From contig OZ024797.1 of assembly GCA_964017045.1 (NCBI GenBank), forward strand, positions 17,515,863 through 17,579,862: a stretch of DNA of 64,000 nt, written 5' to 3'. This document shows positions 1 to 10,076 of the stretch, piece after piece. This DNA comes from Omphiscola glabra. Lineage: Eukaryota > Mollusca > Gastropoda > Lymnaeidae. The notes under the pieces were generated by a model. It ran no database searches, was not told where the DNA came from, and saw nothing but the letters and a program-made list of their open reading frames with translations. A program made the position numbers and the translations under genes. The first letter of the stretch is position 1. Each line of letters opens with the position of its first letter.

Positions 1-832
1 GTATTTGTACAATTGATATAGCTCTTAGTTTGTACGGATTCCCAAAACAAAATTGTCTATCATCGGGTCATATATTTAGCAGGTTCTCTGCTTTTCTGGT
101 AGGAACCAAGTCTCACTTGCGTAAGTTACTACTGGTCTTGTGATAGTGGTGTATACTGCCTTCTTTGTTCCCTTAGCGAGATTTTTACTTTGAAGTAGCT
201 TTTGTAAATTGAAATAAGAACGGTTGCATGCTGTTATTCTTTCTTGCACCTCCGATTGTATTTCCTCTTGCTTATTTAGTCACCCCTAGATATTTGAAAG
301 TAGCTACCCTCTCAAAGGCGTAGATGTTCATATTGATGAAGTCATCAATGCGTATTTCCTGACATTATCATAAATATTGCCTTCGCTTTATTTACATCAA
401 GACCAGCTTTGACCGTCACATCTTCAAGTTCCCTGAAATGCTGTTTCTACCAAGTAGCGCTATATCGTCTGTGTAGGCCAGGTATTGCAGTGGCTGGCTT
501 TATAAAGTTCCTTATGGTTGTTCTGTACCACCTCTCAGGTGCTCACACGTATGTTTCTAATGCTTTTTTCTAAAGTGATGTTGAAAATGATACACGGATT
601 TCCTTGTCTGAGGCCCAGATTGATTGGGAAGGCCCTCAAGTACTCCCTCTGTACTTTGATTCTACTTTTGTAGTTATCCATCGTCATATGTATGAGTCGG
701 GTAAGTTTGTTAAGGACTCCAAGTTCCAGCACAGCATCGTTCATGTATTTCCTGTCTATGCTATCATAACCTGATTTGTAGTCCAGATATAGTTGGTGTA
801 TGTTGATGTATTCTTAGCATTTTTCTACGAGA
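1..832 (-). pseudogene. Non-LTR retrotransposon reverse transcriptase fragment (runs off the left edge)
   Basis: Read on the minus strand, several frames joined by frameshifts give successive reverse-transcriptase blocks: YDSIDRKYMNDAVLELG, then LRQG, then a YTDD catalytic box (normally YADD) in LAYTDDIALLGRN, then FERVATFKYLG and RPVVTYASETW. This order is that of the palm, thumb and connection part of LINE ORF2 proteins. At least two frameshifts and several stops break it, so it is not functional. The C-terminal end of the element lies beyond position 1. The exact clade cannot be settled by eye. Confidence 0.8.
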
Positions 833-954
833 CATCTAACAGTAAATATATGAACGTTTGAAATGCCCCTTCAAAAACAGTCTTAAAGATACATCGAATA
901 CAGTGCATGATACCCTCACTAGGTAACTCTTTTTACCAGTCAAATATCCGCATC

Positions 955-1062
955 AACACCAGGCACAGAAACATTGCAAATCCCATCTACATTCATAGGA
1001 GCCATAATGATCAATAAATTGATCGTGGGCCCTTAATAGACAGAAAAAGAAGAAGAAATTTA
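955..1062 (+). repeat. LINE 3'-terminal segment, inverted copy of the one at 63,545-63,640
   Basis: The stretch with gccataatgatcaat, gatcgtgggccc and a GAAGAAGAA tail closely matches the reverse complement of about 63,550-63,640. There the same sequence follows a recognisable LINE C-terminal coding region. This copy therefore looks like the 3' end of another member of the same family, in opposite orientation and cut off a short way upstream. Confidence 0.55.
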
Positions 1063-1273
1063 GTTTGTGTCTGGCACTGGTCGCCATAATGCCTCCCCCG
1101 ACTCTTGAAAAATTATTTCCCCCGATCAAATGAAAGTCTTATCAAAACATTCGAATCATGTATACTCCAAAATGCACCTTTTGATTGTTAAACAATCACA
1201 CATTTTCTGCTGCCCTACTTCCCGATAAAATTACTTGCCATGACAGCCAAATTTGGTGCTGATATATACTGCC

Positions 1274-1616
1274 CAGCGGCGTGCCTAGTGTTAGCGCCAC
1301 CCTAGGTGGGTTAACTTTTTTGCTACGCTACCTTTCTCGATAGAAACTCTGCAGATGTCCGTAAAATCCCGCCGCTCTATCTAAAGAAAAAATGACACCT
1401 GGGAAGACCAAATGTTCGCCCCTCACACTGCTACGTCAATGACGTGAGTCTTTGATGACAGGGGACAAGATTCATTTTTACGCCCCCCCCCCCCCCCCCC
1501 CGCTAAACTCTGAAACCTATTATTTTCATCCATTAACACTATGCAAATTAGATGCCCCCGCTAATCTGGCGCCCGGGGACATATTTCCCATCTGCCACCC
1601 CTTAGCTACGCCTCTG
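1274..1616. mobile_element. Probable MITE with CAGYGGCGTRCC / GCTACGCCTCTG ends
   Basis: The left end reads CAGCGGCGTGCCTAG and the right end CTTAGCTACGCCTCTG, approximate inverted repeats of the CAGTGGCGTAGC family seen again at 14,295, 18,488 and 61,582. Inside are runs of C (about 1,483-1,501). No target duplication is evident, so the borders are approximate. Confidence 0.4.
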
Positions 1617-1700
1617 GCCACTGAAAAACTGGCACTGCCCCCCCCCCCCCCGAACGTCAAAAGTGCCCCCTCGGGGGAAAATTTCTGAAAGAAACACTGG

Positions 1701-2140
1701 GCGTGATATTTTGTAAAGACTTTGCCCAAGTTTGCCAGCATCACCCTTGCTTGGCGTGATATTTTGTAAAGACTTTGCCCAAGTTTGCCAGCATCGCGTT
1801 TGCTTGGCGTGATATTTTGTAAAGACTTTGCCCAAGTTTGCCAGTATCGCGTTTGCTTGGCGTGATATTTTGTAAAGACTTTGCCCAAGTTTGCCAGTAT
1901 CGCGTTTGCTTGGCGTGATATTTTGTAAAGACTTTGCCCAAGTTTGCCAGCATCACCCTTGCTTGGCGTGATATTTTGTAAAGACTTTGCCCAAGTTTGC
2001 CAGCATCGCGTTTGCTTGGCGTGATATTTTGTAAAGACTTTGCCCAAGTTTGCCAGTATCGCCTTTGCTTGGCGTGATATTTTGTAAAGACTTTGCCCAA
2101 GTTTGTCAGCATCGCCTTTGCTTGGCGTGATATTTTGTGA
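1701..2140. repeat. Minisatellite, 53-bp unit, about 8.3 copies
   Basis: The motif gcgtgatattttgtaaag recurs at 1,701, 1,754, 1,807, 1,860, 1,913, 1,966, 2,019, 2,072 and 2,125, an exact 53-bp period. Units differ mainly in the tail (cgcgtttgc, cacccttgc or cgcctttgc). Long open frames on the minus strand here are a by-product of the repeat, not evidence of a gene. Confidence 0.95.
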
Positions 2141-2273
2141 TGACTTATTTAATTTTGGATATTTGCAAGTGTTAGTAGTATTTGTCATCGGTCCTGCGTT
2201 CCCACGTCTCCGCCATCTTGCAGTCTGGCTCTCTCCCTACCCACCTTGGCTGAAACAGCCCAGAAAAAATCCG

Positions 2274-2324
2274 ATCGCCGCTCAGCATTTTGGCTAAGAT
2301 CAGGATGTAGTGTCTGTTTTTATC
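2274..2324 (+). pseudogene. U2 snRNA-like fragment (5' half only)
   Basis: The sequence starts ATCGC, contains TTTTGGCTAAGATCA, and continues GATGTAGTGTCTG and TTTTTATC. It aligns with roughly the first 50 nt of the conserved metazoan U2 small nuclear RNA, including the branch-point recognition region (GTAGTA, here GTAGTG), with one inserted base and about seven substitutions. Similarity stops abruptly after TATC. The Sm site and stem-loops III and IV are absent, so it cannot be a working U2 gene. It is probably a truncated retro-copy or a piece carried in a mobile element. Confidence 0.65.
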
Positions 2325-3108
2325 CCACCGGGTTACCAAAACGGCGGGGTGGGGGGGGGGCGACGACGACGTGATATCTCTCTTGGTTATCAGCCGGGTT
2401 CAGGACGCTCGGTAGAACAAATGTGAGAGACGCAAGGTAAAGAGACCTGCAACGGCAGACTTTGAAGAGAGATTACCCCAGTATTGCAGCACTTCTGGGG
2501 GAAAACCTTACAAAACAACAACAAAAACTCCATAAAACGAACAAACAAAAAAGACAGAGTATAGCTAAGAATATAATGGTAAATAAAGGATAAATTATGT
2601 TTAAAAATTGTAATAATATGTCTATGTTTTTGTAAAAGCCTGTTTTTTTTAAAAAAATACACGATCTAAGGGAGTTAAGCAGTAAATACTCTGTGATTGA
2701 ACAATATTAAGATTTTTAACACTTTGGCATCAATTTTTTTATTCAATCAGCGGCTTAAAAGTGGGGTGTGTGATATTTTAAGTTTCGTCGAATAAAGAGG
2801 TTAGAGGACTATCCGAATTTTACACAATTAACGCTACAAAATTAAATGTGGTACTGACGTAAAAGGGAGATAATACCATAATAAATGTTTAAATCACTAT
2901 TATAAAATAAATGAAGTAAACGACATAATTAAAGATATTAAGATATGATAAGATTCTTTGATATATGCAAATAAATGGAAAAAAACGATATTTAAATTAC
3001 ATTGAACATATTCATTTTCAGCACATACATCCCTCCCTTAATGAAAATCAAATTGCCCTCAAATTTCTTTTTGAACACACTATTTTGTTTTACTAAACAG
3101 CGCATTCA
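2325..3108. other. Gene-free AT-rich stretch
   Basis: Apart from a short G run near 2,346-2,360 I see no coding, RNA or repeat structure that I can support. Confidence 0.5.
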
Positions 3109-3181
3109 AAATGAAATTCGAAACAAATTTGGCAAACATTTGATCGTGTGACCTGGGCTTTAATGTTGACATTTAACGTCA

Positions 3182-3718
3182 GTTCACACGATCAAATTTC
3201 GCGTCAAATTATTCATCATCATCATCATCAGGTCCCGTAGTCCGACCGTTGGAGTGCCACAGATGACATGTACACTATTCTTCTCCATTCCTCTCGGTCT
3301 TCTGCCCTACGCATAGCATCGCCTAGTTTTATCCCGTCCATTTTTTTATGTTATCTTCTAATCTTTTTCTTTGTCTTCCTCTTCTTCTTCCTCCTCTAGT
3401 AGTGCCCTGCAAGATCTCTTTGGCGAGCCCTTGTTTTCTGGTCACGTGGCCATACCACTCAAGTTTGCGCTTTTTAACAGACGTCAGGAGGTCATCGTAA
3501 TGCCCAATTGCTTGACGAATCCTTTCTTTCACTTGTTCATTGGTGATATGGTCTCTATAGCAGATGCCAAGAATGCCTCTGTAATTATTGTATGAACGCA
3601 ATATTTTGTGCGTGTTTTCTTTTTGGGGGAAATTGATCAAATAGTAATTTGAAAGTTGTGACAAGGCTTCATACACGAATTGCATCAAATGCTTGATGAA
3701 AAAGTTGATCGTGTGAAC
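3182..3718. mobile_element. Possible inverted-repeat element split by a LINE tail
   Basis: A perfect 14-bp inverted repeat, gttcacacgatcaa at 3,182-3,195 and ttgatcgtgtgaac at 3,705-3,718, brackets the LINE fragment at 3,228-3,600. A third related copy, ttgatcgtgtgacc, lies at about 3,140. This fits a MITE into which a LINE 3' end inserted, but no target duplications confirm it. Confidence 0.4.
3228..3600 (-). pseudogene. LINE ORF2 C-terminal fragment
   Basis: The minus strand encodes YRDHITNEQVKERI, DLLTSVKKRKLEWYGHVTRK and GGRRRGRQRKRLEDNIKKW, the conserved C-terminal tail of many invertebrate LINE reverse-transcriptase proteins. It continues with DAMRRAEDREEWRRIV. The fragment ends in a GAT trinucleotide run (plus strand 3,215-3,230), typical of a LINE 3' tail. 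It is 5' truncated, because nothing upstream reads as reverse transcriptase. Confidence 0.8.
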
Positions 3719-3729
3719 CGACCCTACAC

Positions 3730-5120
3730 GAGTGCTTATTTAGATCATGCAACAGCCGGGGGGGGGGGGAGCACGCTGGTAAATTCTGATAGATTGCGGA
3801 ACAAATGAAATTTTTAGATCTTTCGGTCCTAACTCTGAGGGAAAGAATTCGCCTTGATCAAGCTGATCTTAGGTGTCTGTGAGGAAGAGGGTGGGGGTGT
3901 ATCCTCAAATTTTAGTTTTAGTTTTACAAATGCACGTTGCTTCAAATAGTTCTTATGCGGCATCTTAATGCAATAACATAAGCTTAAATAAACAGTGAAC
4001 ATGTGAATTATCTCAAATAAATAGTGTCTTAAAAATAATAATTCTATGTGTTCGCAGCGTTTTAAGGTCGTCATTGTTTCATGACAATATATGAAGCTTT
4101 GAAATCGGAGGGAACATGAGGGTGGGGTGAAAGGGGAGAGAGGGTGGCAGGTACGGAGGGAGAGAGCCAAACAGCGGGACCCGCCGAGCCCAACCTAAAA
4201 ACCAAAATCGAATCACAAAATAGGCCAACAAATAAAAACCCAAATAGACACCAACAAGAACGCCGCATTACAAGTAAAATCCACATAACTCATCAACCGG
4301 CACGTCCTTAAGAACCTAAGACGAACCGTTACATCGATCTGGTGACACATACTGCAACAACCTTATCCTACCAGCGAATATACTTGATAACTTATTGGTA
4401 AATATCCTGCCATATGCACATAAATAAATTCTCACATGGAGAATAGCGTGTACGTATCGGCTACTACTAACAGCTGTATCAATAGGCCTGTAGTTGGACA
4501 CAATGCAATGCGCTCTTGTCTTAAAAACACACAGCGATTGATTGATTGATTGATTGAGGTTTCAAACTAACGGTTAACATTATGTTGTACTTTAAACCGT
4601 TGTAGTGTAGAAACCTTCCGGCTATGTGTGCATCTTACATAGACACCATACACGGACGATAGATACTACATTAGTACTTTCAGGACCTGTATGTTAGCCC
4701 TCACATCTTACACCTGTATGTTAGCCCTCACATCCTAATGTCATACTGAATGAAAGACGGTGTATGTGCTACAAGGCAAACCCCCACCACAAGAATTTTT
4801 TTTTTTATAAACTTCCTAATGCCGCGACACTTTAATACAGTTCCTCGTGTTGTGATGACGCCTAACCATAAAATTATTCTCGTTGTTACTTCATAAATAT
4901 ATGTTTTCCGATGGTCGTATGCGACCTTTATTCGACCCCCAAAGGGGTCACTGCCAACAGGCTGGTAACCACTGATTTGAACATGTTTAAACGAATAATT
5001 TCAATTGCCATTTGTATAACAGGCACTATATGGTCAACATGCAGCTGTATTGTTAGTCAAGTATATTTTTCATAAACTGTAAATACTGAGTTATATAAGA
5101 TGTTTTCAAATGTTAGTCAG
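3730..5120. other. Gene-free stretch with degraded transposon ends
   Basis: No gene is seen. A (GATT)n microsatellite lies near 4,537-4,557. The sequence ending ggtaaccactg near 4,975 resembles a hAT-type terminal repeat whose partner I could not find. A short duplication (cctgtatgttagccctcaca) occurs near 4,686 and 4,713. Confidence 0.45.
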
Positions 5121-5124
5121 TGCA

Positions 5125-5575
5125 TTGTAAACCTGTACTATTTGTATCATATTGTACACTTGTACTATTTGTATCTCATTGTACACTTGTACTATTTGTA
5201 TCACATTGTAAATCTGTTCTATTTGTATCACAATGGGTAATAATAGGGGAGACTGCAATAAGGTTAGCACAATAGGAAATTAGTAAAACACAGTAAGGTT
5301 AAACCTGATAAAAGGAACGCAACAAAACAACGAACGTGTCGGCAGGAAGCCTTCATCAGCGAACAAACAGAAAAACGAATAAAATTAAAAAATGTATAAA
5401 AAATTATAATGTATACAGCACTTAGCTTAGAAGTAGTGTCCAAGAGGGCAGCAAATCTTTTACTAATTTCCTATTGTAACACAATGTAAACCTGTACTAT
5501 TTGTATCACATTGTATCACATTGTAAACCTGTACTATTTGTATCACATTGTAAACATGTACTATTTGTATCTTTT
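5125..5575. repeat. Minisatellite built on tgtactatttgtatcacatt, interrupted by a MITE
   Basis: Units of about 27-28 bp with the core ctgtactatttgtatcaca occur at 5,130-5,235 and again at 5,486-5,575. The two halves are separated by the inverted-repeat element at 5,269-5,477, so the array probably predates that insertion. Confidence 0.8.
5269..5477. mobile_element. MITE with perfect 20-bp terminal inverted repeats
   Basis: acaataggaaattagtaaaa at 5,269-5,288 and ttttactaatttcctattgt at 5,458-5,477 are exact reverse complements. The 209-bp body has no coding capacity. It contains the motif cggcaggaagccttcatcag, similar to a motif widespread in invertebrate MITEs (established knowledge, not checked here). 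Confidence 0.75.
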
Positions 5576-5592
5576 CAGATATTGCAGGTATT

Positions 5593-6234
5593 GTCACTGA
5601 GATGTCACAGCTCACCGAAACGTCACAGCCCACCGAGGCGTCACAGCCCACCGAGACGTCACAGCCCACCGAAACGTCACAGCCCACCGAGACGTCACAG
5701 CTCACCGAGGCGTCACAGCCCACCGAGACGTCACAGCTCACCGAGGCGTCACAGCCCACCGAGACGTCACAGCCCACCGAGGCGTCACAGCCCACAGAGG
5801 CGTCACAGCCCACCGAGACGTCACAGCTCACCGATGCGTCACAGCTCACTGAGGCGTCACAGCCCACCGAGACGTCACAGCTCACCGAGGCGTCACAGCT
5901 CAATGAGACGTCACAACTCACTGAGACGTCACAGCTCACTGAGACGTCACAGCTCACTGAGACGTCACAGCTCACTGAGACGTTACAGCTCACTGAGACG
6001 TCACAGCTCACTGAGACGTCACAGCTCACCGAGACGACACAGCTCACCGAGGCGTCACAGCTCAATGAGACGTCACAACTCACTGAGACGTCACAGCTCA
6101 CTGAGACGTCACAACTCACTAAGATGTCACAGCCCACAGAGGCATCACAGCCCACCGAGGCGTCACAGCCCACCGAGATGTCACAGCTCAATGAGACGTC
6201 ACAGCACACCGAGGCGTCACAACTCACTGAGACA
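5593..6234. repeat. 18-bp tandem array, about 35 copies
   Basis: The unit acgtcacagctcaccgag repeats without a length change. Variation is mostly C/T at three positions and A/G in acg/gcg. Each unit contains ACGTCA, the core of a cAMP-response element, so the array is also a dense cluster of CRE half sites. All frames on both strands stay open because the unit length is divisible by three. Confidence 0.95.
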
Positions 6235-6357
6235 AACATGAGCAGCGCTGCCAATACTTCGTTTTCACTTTTTGACTATGTAATAACAATACTGTTTGCA
6301 CATATAAACAATGCTCTCAGCTTCACTTCGAACTCAAAACATCAAACTTGCAAATAA
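5602..6357 (+). CDS. Possible mucin-like terminal exon (doubtful)
   Basis: One frame of the 18-bp array encodes about 35 tandem six-residue repeats of the form S-Q-L/P-T-E-T/A, rich in Thr, Ser, Gln and Glu. Upstream, a polypyrimidine-AG (tatcttttcag, ending 5,578) precedes in-frame DIAGIVTEMSQLTE, which merges smoothly into the repeat. Downstream the frame leaves the repeat as NMSSAANTSFSLFDYVITILF, with a short hydrophobic stretch, and stops at TAA overlapping an AATAAA (6,353-6,358). This could be the last exon of a Ser/Thr-rich secreted or anchored protein. A non-coding minisatellite explains the open frame equally well, and no upstream exon is recognised. Confidence 0.2.
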   Translation: MSQLTETSQPTEASQPTETSQPTETSQPTETSQLTEASQPTETSQLTEASQPTETSQPTEASQPTEASQPTETSQLTDASQLTEASQPTETSQLTEASQLNETSQLTETSQLTETSQLTETSQLTETLQLTETSQLTETSQLTETTQLTEASQLNETSQLTETSQLTETSQLTKMSQPTEASQPTEASQPTEMSQLNETSQHTEASQLTETNMSSAANTSFSLFDYVITILFAHINNALSFTSNSKHQTCK

Positions 6358-6622
6358 ACAAACCCAACATATGATTGAACAAACGAACATATGACTGAAA
6401 AAACCCCAACAAATGAATGAAGTCCATGACATTGGACATTGAGATTTTTTTTAAACAATTTTTTTACCATTGGAATAGACAGAATGCTGACCCAAGTCTA
6501 CTTGCCAGTGGCGTCACAAGAGTTGATGTCATCCAGTGCGGTAAACTCATGGTGTCATCCCTTTCAGACTTTCCCAAGATCCCACAAGACTGGTTTCTTT
6601 GATGACAACCTGCTCTGGTGAC

Positions 6623-7528
6623 CACGGCCGGCCAGATGGTTGCTGGCGCCCCGGGCAAGCTTAACTTTGGCGCCCCTATTAAGGGTAAGCATAAAAATAT
6701 GTGCAAGGAAAACTGGGGATTATGTAATGAGTTGATTACTAACAATGAACTCTAAAATTGTTTTTCTTAACTTGCATTTGGACAGTATGAACCATTATCC
6801 TAACGTGGGCAGTATGAACCATTATCCTACCGTGGGCAGTATGAACAATTATCTTACCTTGGGCAGTATGAACAATTAGCCTACCATGGGCAGTATGAAC
6901 AATTATCCTTCCGTGGGCAGTATGAACAATTATCCTACCGTGGGCAGTATGAACAATTATCTTACCTTGGGCAGTATGAACAATTATCCTACCGTGGGCA
7001 GTATGAACAATTATCCTACCGTGGGCAGTATGAACAATTATCTTACCTTGGGCAGTATGAACAATTATCCTACCGTGGGCAGTATAAACAATTAGTCTAC
7101 CGTGGGCAGTACGAACAATTATCTTACCTTGGGCAGTATGAACAATTATCCTACCGTGGGCAGTATGAACAATTATCCTACCGTGGGCAGTATGAACAAT
7201 TATCTTACCTTGGGCAGTATGAACAATTATCCTACCGTGGGCAGTATGAACAATTATCCTACCGTGGGCAGTATGAACAATTATCTTACCGTGGGCAGTA
7301 TGAACAATTATCCTACCGTGGGCAGTATGAACAATTAGCCTACAGTGGGATGTACGAACAATTAGTTTAAAGATGACATTTTTTCTAGCCTTTAGATCAG
7401 CAAATCTTTCTATTACATTTTCTATTTTTCTTCCATGGCGCCAACATTTTGGAAGATCGTTGATGGCGCCCTAAGCATGTGGCGCCTCGGGCAGCTGCCC
7501 GAGTTGCCGGTACCTTGAGCCGGCCCTG
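6623..7528. mobile_element. hAT-type non-autonomous element with 8-bp target duplication, containing a minisatellite
   Basis: The element begins CACGGCCGGCC and ends GAGCCGGCCCTG, imperfect inverted repeats of the CAGGGCCGGC family also seen at 11,548. It is flanked on both sides by ctggtgac (6,615-6,622 and 7,529-7,536), the 8-bp duplication typical of hAT elements. GGCGCC-rich segments lie inside each end and a 27-bp tandem array fills the middle. The flanking DNA itself carries ctggtgacacc-like repeats, so chance contributes somewhat to the match. Confidence 0.6.
6778..7345. repeat. Minisatellite, 27-bp unit, about 21 copies
   Basis: The unit gggcagtatgaacaattatc plus ctaccgt repeats inside the element at 6,623-7,528. 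Two main variants (cctaccgt and cttacctt) alternate in a roughly three-unit pattern, which suggests amplification of a multi-unit block. The length is a multiple of three, which creates spurious open frames. Confidence 0.95.
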
Positions 7529-7529
7529 C

Positions 7530-8185
7530 TGGTGACACTCTGCTCTAGTGGCAACCTTTTCTGGTGACACCCTGCTCTGGTGGCAACCTGCTCTGGAGGC
7601 AATCTTTTCTTGCTTTTAACTATTATTTAACTATTGTGACACCGTAATATCAAGCAAACTAAGTTAAATTTGCCCGTCCACATCTGTGATCGTTGAGCTG
7701 TGTCGTCCGCACCCCCCTAATGAGGCCAATGCATACTATTATATTGTTTATAGCTTTCTGGGGTAAAATCTGCTAAGCCATGAACCGTTCCGGGCGTCAA
7801 AAACTCTAAGTACGCCATTGATCCATATGAAAAACACACCAGACTCTCTGGTGACACCCTGCTTTAATGACACACTTTTCTGGTGACACCCTCTTTTAAT
7901 GACAGACATTTCATTTGGCACCCTGTTTTAATGACACCCTTTTCTGGTGACACCCTTTTTAATTACAGACATTTCATTTGGCACCCTGTTTTAGAGACAC
8001 CCTTTTCTGGTGGCACACTGTTTTAATGACACCCTTTTCTGGTGGCACACTGTTTTAAATGACACCCTTTTCTGGTGACACACTGTTTTAAATGACACCC
8101 TTTTCTGGTGGCACACTGTTTTAATGTCACCCTTTTCTGGTGGCACACTGTTTTAAATGACACCCTTTTCTGGTGGCACACTGAT
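7530..8185. repeat. Degenerate array, 33-bp unit in its right half
   Basis: Sequences of the type ctggtgacacc with a TTTTAATGACACC core recur from about 7,530. From 7,990 to 8,185 they become regular at 33 bp (ggtggcacac at 8,041, 8,074 and 8,107). A TA-rich run follows at 8,207-8,240. Confidence 0.8.
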
Positions 8186-8276
8186 CTTGTATTTAATTAG
8201 AACCAAGTATATATATAAATATATATATATTTATTTATTATATTGTGTTGTTACAGGGATTTTAGCGTGGGTTGGT

Positions 8277-8378
8277 GGTTCGAGCAGAACTAACCCTCTT
8301 GCTACGCCACTGAATGTATGTGCTGGCGGTTCGAGCAGAACTAACCCTCTTGCTACGCCACTGAATGTATGTGCTGAT
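8277..8378. repeat. 51-bp direct duplication
   Basis: Two near-identical 51-bp copies start with ggttcgagcagaactaaccc at 8,277 and 8,328. Each includes a CTACGCCACTG transposon-end motif. The ggttcgag resembles a tRNA B box, but there is no A box or acceptor stem. Confidence 0.85.
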
Positions 8379-8384
8379 ACCCTG

Positions 8385-9660
8385 TGAACTTAATCAGCTC
8401 CTGGCAAATAAGATTTTGTTGTTAAACTTGGTTGTGGTTATCTGATAACACCACCAGTACTTATCATGACGTGTCGACATTTTAAAGGTGTTGTCCATGC
8501 ACGTGACGCACCCCCACACCATCTCTTGTATTGAAGTGTAGCAACATTGAACGAGTACCCACACCACACAACCCCACACCACACCACCCCACACAACACC
8601 CATAAACACACACATAAGTACACTTTCCCCACTCCAGTTGATCTAATGATTGTAAGGGGTTGAGGCTATATCCAACTTTAGTTTTGTAACATTTAGGATG
8701 TACATTGCCACTTGACACAATGTGAATCAACAAGCAAAAACTGTATCCATTCTTTCAGTCATGCTTTTTTTTTTTTTTGATGAGCCAGAGAGAAATTCCC
8801 GCAATCTTTTTATAGAACAAGGTGAGGAGCAAGGCTTTGGGGCACATTCTTGGGCACCTGCCCACTGTCTCTTAAATGGTCTGCAAAGTCTGCAGTTTAT
8901 CGGACTGATAACAAAGCTAGACGGTGGGCGGGTTACTTGTATAAAACAGGCCGACAAGACGGATTGAATCCTTCTTTACTTCAGTCGTCTGCTGTCAGTT
9001 GGTGGGTGCACACAATCTGGCTTCATTCTACAGACGTGTTCTTGGTGAGTAATGTGTGGACCGGGGGAAACAGAAAAAAAAGGGGGGGGTGGAGAGCTTT
9101 TCATTATGTGTTGACAATATCAGCCTGAATGAACATGCATGTATGCAAGAATATGCGTGAGTATCTATTAATAATTGGCCCACTATGAGTGTGAGGGTTA
9201 TCCGCATGTATTCGTGTATGTTAGTAATTATCAGGACTAAATGTTTACTGCGTTTAAACACATCAGAAGCGGTGTAGATTTCATTTCGACCTACGAATGT
9301 AAGGCATCCAAATAAGACACTTACCTCTCAAACTGAAGTAACTCAAGAAAATAAGCGCACAATCGGGGAAGTTGTCGGTCTTATGCCGGTGAGCAGTAAT
9401 CTCATAGAAGAGAACGAAGTTTAAAACGGGTTGTATGACTATGAGACACTGGCATAACAACATCTAAATATATTTTTGAGGTGCTCCCAATTTTGAGCTT
9501 TCTTGGAGCAGAACTAATATTTATGAGTCCAATTTTGTAAACTTATTAAAGCTGAGAACAATACAAAATTGTGTTGTCATTCGGTTGTTGAACTTCAGGA
9601 GCAGATCTCTATGAACTTTGACCTATATTTTCAAAACCAAATGGATCGTGTGACATGATT
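8385..9660. other. Gene-free stretch
   Basis: No gene is supported. A CCACAC-rich tract spans about 8,505-8,605 and homopolymers occur at 8,766-8,779 and 9,072-9,091. Overlapping short open frames on both strands at 8,722-9,128 show no family I recognise. Confidence 0.45.
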
Positions 9661-9666
9661 TAATGA

Positions 9667-10076
9667 AATTGAGGCTATTTGCACATCCATTATTTGTATA
9701 CAACCTCTAACGACCATGCAAAAAGCTGCTATACACAAGCATATATTTAATAAAGTTGAAGCTATTTGCACATCCATTATTTGTATACAACCTTTAACGA
9801 CCATGCAAAAAGCTGCTATACACAAGCATATATTTAATAAAGTTGAAGCTATTTGCACATCCATTATTTGTATACAACCTTTAACGACCATGCAAAAAGC
9901 TGCTATACACAAGCATATATTTAATGAAGTTGAAGCTATTTGCACATCCATTACTTTAACGACCATGCAAAAAGCTGCTATACACAAACATGTATTTAAT
10001 GAAGTTGAAGCTATTTGCACATCCATTATTTGTAAGCCACCTTTAACGACCATGCAAAAAGCTGCTATACACAAAA
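9667..10076. repeat. Minisatellite, 87-bp unit, about 4.8 copies
   Basis: tttgcacatccatta recurs near 9,679, 9,766, 9,853, 9,940 and 10,015. The spacing is 87 bp, except for the fourth unit, which lost 12 bp. The unit is 29 codons long, so it stays open on both strands (for example TMQKAAIHKHIFN), but nothing upstream or downstream supports a gene. Confidence 0.95.

Noticed and set aside
8277..8340. tRNA or tRNA-derived SINE suggested by ggttcgag
   Set aside because: No A box at the right distance and no cloverleaf. The block is a duplicated transposon end.
8722..9128. Overlapping open frames on both strands (81-92 codons)
   Set aside because: The minus-strand peptide feels repeat-derived, but I cannot assign it to a family. 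Without splice or homology evidence it is not called.
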